In this document: piece after piece, positions 60,613 to 64,000 of the stretch | Position numbering within the stretch: the first letter of the stretch is position 1 | Layout of the letters: every line of letters starts with the position of its first letter | NCBI GenBank assembly: GCA_944326545.1 | Contig: CALVEH010000010.1 | Span: forward strand, 18,879 to 82,878 | DNA length: 64,000 nt | Direction of reading: 5' to 3' | From: Candidatus Gastranaerophilales bacterium | Lineage (GTDB): Bacteria; Cyanobacteriota; Vampirovibrionia; Gastranaerophilales; Gastranaerophilaceae | Notes under the pieces: generated by a model | Seen by the model: only the letters and a program-made list of their open reading frames with translations | The model's database searches: none | Told to the model about the DNA's origin: nothing | Translations under genes and position numbers: made by a program

Positions 60613-62559
60613 TTTGTTGTTCTTAACTTGAATTAAAGGAATATTTCTTAATTCGCAGTAGTTTAATATGTCATCGCTGATGTTTTCAAGCGGTCTTTTT
60701 GCATCTACAAGAACACCCATTGGTTCAGGTCTAATAAGCCCTTCATATAATCCTTGCTCTTTTATTACTTCACGTATGGTTTTTTCCATTTGTTCATCTT
60801 TTTGAGCTATTTCTTGTAGGGTTGTGCAGGCTTTTAGCTTTTGCATTTTTTGTGTATATTCATTTTGAGACAAATTGAGTTTTTTCTTGATAAGTCTTGG
60901 TATTAAATCTATTGCATCACAATGGTTTCCGCAGTACGGGAGTATTATGTTTTCAAAATTATAAATGTTTTTGCTGGCATTATTTCCGCTGTCTATGTCG
61001 GAGTAAGCTTGTACAAACCAGTCGTTGCCTTTTCTTGGCTTCATCGCTACAGCATAAGAATTTGGTGAAAAATTTAAGCCTCTGTTTCCACCTTTTGTTC
61101 CAACACAAAGAAGCATTTTAGGGTCTGTTGCCTCAAGAGTTTCTACTATAAGAATGCTTTCATCATTTGGTATTCTGTGAGTAGCAATTCCGATGTCTGC
61201 ATTTTTATCCATTTGTGCGACTTTGATTTTTCTACCGTTTATTTCTCTAATTTCTGGTTTTAATATTGTTTCTACGTCGTCGACCAATGTTGGTATGGGG
61301 TTGGCCTCTCTAAACGCTTTTCTGTAAGATTTTACGTCAATGTCTGTTCTTATTATTTGACGTTCTTGTTCAGGTATGCTTTTTAAGAGTTTTCTTACTG
61401 TATCGTTGTATGTTTTTATAAAAGCTTCGTTAGAGCTTGTATCTAGATTTTTAAATATTTTGACTTTGTTACTTAGTTGTTCAAAATTTTTATCGAGTTT
61501 GTGTTGAGAACGATAAGCTGCTTCTTTAGGTGAAATTGCAGAAATAAAGTTGTTCAACAATTCTTTTTTATCTTCTGTTGAAAGCTTTTGAATATCATCT
61601 ATGCCTATGTTTTTAAATTTTTCGTAATTTTTAAATTCTAATAGTCTTGATGTTAATTCATTCATTTTTTCGTTACCGAAAATCTGTTTTACTGAATTAA
61701 AATTGTGATTACGTCTGTGTAATCGGTCAAGAACCTCAATATAACGGTCTATAGAAGATGTGTCAGCCAGTTCCTTTAATATTTTTGCAGTGTCATTATT
61801 CCAATATGGAAGAGTGTGCACAGAACCTGTTGTTTCAATGCAATCTTCTAGATATTTAACATTTTTGTCGTTTACAAATGTTACTATATCTTTTATTGTA
61901 TTTTTGGGAAAATTTCTTTTGTGGCAATCTATTGTCAGTTCCAATGCGCTTTGGGGTAAATTTCTGTTTTTGTATTCTTGAGTTAGGTTTATGATGTGAT
62001 TTTCCCAAGCTTTTTGTATCAATTTATCTTTGTTTTTTAAAACATGCTCTATTTGATTTTTGTTACTTGGAAGTATAGGCAGGCTTGCTATATCTTCCAG
62101 TTGGTAACCTTTTTTTACAAGATTTGGGATTGTTTCCAATTGAGCAGCACTGTCTGCTATTTTATTGTTGTATTCAGAAAATAACGAAGAAAATGCTTTA
62201 TCAAACTTTTCTTTTGGCATGTTTTTTATCGAATCTATTGTTAATAGTTCGTCATACAGGTTTAATTTTTCTGGCGTTGCAATATTCTCTTTTATTGCCG
62301 GGATAATGTCTTCTCTTTTTGCTAAAATATTTTCAAATTCGCTTGGTTTTAAATTGAGCATTTCTTCCTGTGTGAAATTTTTTATTTTTAGATTTTTAGC
62401 TTTTAGAGAAATGCTTACAGTATCTTTGTTTATAGCTTTAGAATATTTTAGCGAAGAAATATCAACATTTTTTAGCGATTGTGGCTTTGTTTGCAAAATG
62501 CTTGTTTTGTTATTTGCTTTTAAAAATGCTATTGCTTTTTGAGAAAAAGATACTACCAT
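60607..62559 (-). CDS. Lineage-specific 650-residue protein, unknown function
   Basis: A long, mainly helical protein without signal peptide or membrane helix. An N-terminal stretch of about 45 residues is Ser/Asn/Lys-rich (MVVSFSQKAIAFLKANNKTS) and leads to VSISLKAK (48-55), similar in place to the F-K-G/A motifs elsewhere in this window. The C-terminal 250 residues contain IGIATHRIPNDESILIVETLEATDPKMLLCVGTKGGNRG and ILPYCGNHCDAIDLIPRL, which look like a folded enzyme domain (C-G-N-H-C) I cannot name. Confidence 0.6.
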   Translation of the reverse strand: MVVSFSQKAIAFLKANNKTSILQTKPQSLKNVDISSLKYSKAINKDTVSISLKAKNLKIKNFTQEEMLNLKPSEFENILAKREDIIPAIKENIATPEKLNLYDELLTIDSIKNMPKEKFDKAFSSLFSEYNNKIADSAAQLETIPNLVKKGYQLEDIASLPILPSNKNQIEHVLKNKDKLIQKAWENHIINLTQEYKNRNLPQSALELTIDCHKRNFPKNTIKDIVTFVNDKNVKYLEDCIETTGSVHTLPYWNNDTAKILKELADTSSIDRYIEVLDRLHRRNHNFNSVKQIFGNEKMNELTSRLLEFKNYEKFKNIGIDDIQKLSTEDKKELLNNFISAISPKEAAYRSQHKLDKNFEQLSNKVKIFKNLDTSSNEAFIKTYNDTVRKLLKSIPEQERQIIRTDIDVKSYRKAFREANPIPTLVDDVETILKPEIREINGRKIKVAQMDKNADIGIATHRIPNDESILIVETLEATDPKMLLCVGTKGGNRGLNFSPNSYAVAMKPRKGNDWFVQAYSDIDSGNNASKNIYNFENIILPYCGNHCDAIDLIPRLIKKKLNLSQNEYTQKMQKLKACTTLQEIAQKDEQMEKTIREVIKEQGLYEGLIRPEPMGVLVDAKRPLENISDDILNYCELRNIPLIQVKNNKL

Positions 62560-62710
62560 ACAAATATTGTCCTACCTGATATATTTATAAAAAGTGTTTG
62601 TTTGTTGAAAAATTGCTCTATTTCAAGTTGAAATGTCGTATAACTTAAAATATATTGTTATTTTGGTTTAGAACGCAACAAAAAAAGAAGTCTTAAGACT
62701 TCCTTTTAAA

Positions 62711-62786
62711 TGGTGGGCGATACTGGACTCGAACCAGCGACCCCCACAATGTCAATGTGATGCGCTACCAACTGCGCCAACCGCCC
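62711..62786 (-). tRNA. tRNA-Val(GAC)
   Basis: Full cloverleaf on the - strand: acceptor GGGCGGT/ATCGCCC, D-arm GCGC/GCGC, anticodon stem TCACA/TGTGG with loop TTGACAT (anticodon GAC), T-arm GCTGG TTCGAGT CCAGT, and CCA encoded. 76 nt. Confidence 0.95.
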
Positions 62787-62787
62787 A

Positions 62788-63204
62788 TTTAAAAATCTTG
62801 TATTATTTTTTCAAACGTCTCAGCATCCACAAACACAATAAAATCAATAATCTTGCGGAAATCTTCGAACGTGATTATATTAACATAAAATAAAAAATTA
62901 GCAAAGATATTTAACTTTTTGTGTCTGGCAAAAATCACAAATAATATTGCTCTTTTTAAAGCAATTACGAATCATTCCAATAAAACGTTTGACAGTAAAC
63001 AGTTAAAAATTTCATTTACTAAACTAAATAATACATAATTTAAGATTCCAATGTTCACAAATAGTTTATCTATCACATACAAATCACTAGATTTATCATC
63101 TTTAGGTAGTACAATTACTTCTTATAATTAGTTTATTAAAATAATCGAAGGCAATTAATAAAAAATCTGAAACTATGAACATAAAGTTTTTTGAGGCATA
63201 AATT
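62788..63204. other. 417-bp AT-rich stretch without a supported gene
   Basis: No frame has both a start and a ribosome-binding site. A 26-codon frame at 63051 has neither. It carries the promoter of the small Cys-rich protein gene (gagg before its ATG) and, at the left, the 5' flank of tRNA-Val. Confidence 0.5.
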
Positions 63205-63420
63205 ATGAAAAAACTATTTATCTTAATTTTAATTTTAGCTTTTAACGTAACAACATCCATGCCTGTATTGGCTGAAATGGTTATGTACAATACCAAAACC
63301 GGAAAATACCACTCTTTGACTTGCAAATGGGCTAAAAAATGCACGGTTAATTGTATAAAAATTGACAAAAAAGAAGCAAAAAAAAGAGGTGGAGTTCCTT
63401 GCAAAGTTTGCGGCGGTTAG
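63205..63420 (+). CDS. Small exported Cys-rich protein (Ada/excalibur-like zinc fold)
   Basis: 71 residues. Signal peptide MKKLFILILILAFNVTTSMPVLA, then a 48-residue mature domain: MVMYNTKTGKYHSLTCKWAKKCTVNCIKI, EAKKRGGVPCKVCGG. The pattern Y-x-x-x-x-G-x-Y-H-x-x-x-C ... PCxxC matches the short zinc-binding repeats found next to or within nucleases and cell-wall proteins. It would be secreted or periplasmic. gagg is 8 nt upstream of the ATG. Confidence 0.75.
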   Translation: MKKLFILILILAFNVTTSMPVLAEMVMYNTKTGKYHSLTCKWAKKCTVNCIKIDKKEAKKRGGVPCKVCGG

Positions 63421-63464
63421 TACTATTAATAAATTAAAACAGAATATATTCCTCGTTTAATACC

Positions 63465-63495
63465 TGTGTAAAAATGTATTAGACATTTTTACACA
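63465..63495. repeat. Perfect 13-bp inverted repeat
   Basis: tgtgtaaaaatgt and acatttttacaca flank a 5-nt loop. Lies after the small Cys-rich gene, directly before the next terminator; possibly a tandem terminator. Confidence 0.7.
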
Positions 63496-63498
63496 AAT

Positions 63499-63527
63499 AA
63501 AAAAGACCTCAATTTGAGGTCTTTTTA
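63499..63527. terminator. Intrinsic terminator, probably of the tRNA-Cys transcript and/or the small exported gene
   Basis: aaaaagacctcaa/tttgaggtcttttt with a T run on the + strand and A run on the other; usable in both directions. Confidence 0.8.
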
Positions 63528-63534
63528 TTAAGTT

Positions 63535-63605
63535 AGGCGGCACCCAGATTCGAACTGGGGATGAAAGCTTTGCAGGCTCCTGCCTTACCACTTGGCCATG
63601 CCGCC
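63535..63605 (-). tRNA. tRNA-Cys(GCA)
   Basis: - strand cloverleaf: acceptor GGCGGCA/TGCCGCC, anticodon loop CTGCAAA (GCA), T-arm CCCAG TTCGAAT CTGGG; discriminator U, no encoded CCA (AACT follows). 71 nt. Confidence 0.93.
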
Positions 63606-63612
63606 ATACTAA

Positions 63613-63633
63613 TGGAGCGGAAGACGGGACTCG
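63613..63633 (-). pseudogene. tRNA-Gly 3'-end fragment
   Basis: 21 bases identical to the 3' end of the tRNA-Gly gene below (T-loop to CCA on the - strand), with aa and ac shared just outside. The remaining tRNA is missing: gcacgacattc follows instead of T-stem and variable loop. It forms a direct repeat with 63781-63801, 168 bp apart. Confidence 0.8.
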
Positions 63634-63780
63634 CACGACATTCAAAAAATCTTTGATTTTGTAGAATGTTGGGTGCTGGCGATTTGCGAAAGCAAATCGA
63701 ACACGTAAACCGTAGTTCTTGCAAATTTATTTGCTTAGAAATACGTGTGAGAGTCAAATATCTTACCTTTAATGTACAAA
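63634..63780. other. Hairpin-rich element between tRNA-Gly 3' repeats
   Basis: Three hairpins in a row: acattc...gaatgt, gatttgc-gaaa-gcaaatc (perfect, with a GNRA-type loop), and acacgta...tacgtgt enclosing gcaaat-tt-atttgc. Bounded on both sides by the 21-bp tRNA-Gly 3' repeat, as expected if an element had inserted in, or been copied onto, the tRNA end. Confidence 0.55.
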
Positions 63781-63855
63781 TGGAGCGGAAGACGGGACTC
63801 GAACCCGCAGCAGCCTGCTTGGAAGGCAGGTACTCTACCATTGAGTTACTTCCGC
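63781..63855 (-). tRNA. tRNA-Gly(TCC)
   Basis: - strand: acceptor GCGGAAG/CTTCCGC, D-arm CTCA..., anticodon stem CCTGC/GCAGG with loop CTTCCAA (anticodon TCC), T-arm GCGGG TTCGAGT CCCGT, discriminator T and CCA encoded. 75 nt. Confidence 0.95.
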
Positions 63856-64000
63856 ATATTTAATTGTCAATCCTGCCTTCTATGGCAGGTAATAATCTAA
63901 AGAAGAAAGCCAATGCTTTCCGGCATTGAGTTACTTCCGCATATTTAATTGTCAATCCTGCCTTCTATGGCAGGTAATAATCTAAAGAAGAAAGCCAATG
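63839..64000. repeat. 85-bp tandem repeat containing the tRNA-Gly 5' end
   Basis: The unit begins at cattgagttacttccgcata (63839) and again at 63924 (period 85 bp; the second copy is cut by the window end after 77 bases with no mismatch). Each unit starts with the 17-base 5' end of tRNA-Gly and carries two hairpins: cctgcc-ttctat-ggcagg and caatgc-tttccg-gcattg. The array may continue past the edge. Confidence 0.85.

Noticed and set aside
63051..63131. 26-codon frame upstream of the small Cys-rich gene
   Set aside because: No ribosome-binding site and no recognisable features.
63457..63863. Several 60-100 codon frames across the tRNA genes (with the repeated peptide SPVFRSI)
   Set aside because: They are translations of tRNA-Cys and tRNA-Gly DNA on either strand and the repeated 3' end; tRNA cloverleafs explain them.
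63839..64000. Possible CRISPR array at the right edge
   Set aside because: The 85-bp units are contiguous, identical throughout and contain a tRNA 5' end; there are no short repeats with varied spacers.

Overview
This AT-rich window comes from a Gram-negative bacterium. It encodes a TolC-family channel, an autotransporter-type barrel, a LolA-like carrier, an LpxL-type acyltransferase and a TonB C-terminal domain. Recurrent lineage-specific proteins have short Asn/Ser-rich N-termini followed by an F-K/R-G/A motif. Together with the general gene style this suggests an uncultured gut Cyanobacteriota relative (Gastranaerophilales / 'Melainabacteria'). That placement is inference; no marker gene was aligned.

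Layout. 1-11 kb: short, mostly monocistronic lineage-specific genes (GNAT-like, TonB-C/TPR, two kinase-like proteins, an alpha/beta hydrolase, a UDG-like protein, YkgJ, a family 2 glycosyltransferase, a phosphoribosyltransferase-like protein). 10.7-14 kb: a metal-homeostasis locus with an ArsR/SmtB repressor, three operator-like palindromes, a P1B ATPase and a ZIP transporter. 14-24.5 kb: YbaK, a membrane-anchored peroxiredoxin plus thioredoxin, OppF, Slt-type lytic transglycosylase, histidine kinase, sugar ABC permease, HNH nuclease, CpaE-like ATPase. 25-32 kb: housekeeping core (dnaG-rpoD, argS, rpsA). 32-38 kb: TolC, a SulP transporter, an EF-hand protein and a large HNH-type zinc protein. 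38.2-51.4 kb: a complete-looking aryl-polyene (APE)-type gene cluster. 51.5-57.1 kb: a formate/nitrite transporter and a large autotransporter-like adhesin. 57-64 kb: an M49-type metallopeptidase, an EamA transporter, unknown proteins and three tRNA genes (Val, Cys, Gly).

How the genes work together. The APE block has two ketosynthases, a chain-length-factor-like protein, a ketoreductase, two dehydratase domains (each fused to another enzyme), two ACPs, an AMP-ligase, a thioesterase, two acyltransferases, a LolA-like carrier, an MMPL exporter, a phosphopantetheinyl transferase and a methyltransferase. That is enough in principle to build, cap and export an aryl-polyene lipid to the outer membrane. 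No gene for making the aromatic starter is visible.

Most notable signals. (1) A nine-G tract interrupts a well-placed ATG/ribosome-binding-site leader of the autotransporter; removing one G would fuse that leader to the 1,416-codon frame, a classic phase-variation arrangement, with palindromic repeats inserted between. (2) Ten or so genes have a -10 hexamer only 6-12 nt before the ATG and no Shine-Dalgarno, suggesting leaderless mRNAs; one case is two divergent APE promoters packed into 18 bp. (3) An EamA transporter whose conserved N-terminus can only be reached from an AUU codon behind a perfect AAGGAG. (4) A shared F-K/R-G/A N-terminal motif on several effector-like enzymes. (5) tRNA-Gly-derived repeats at the right edge. 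(6) Three small genes of 35-54 codons.
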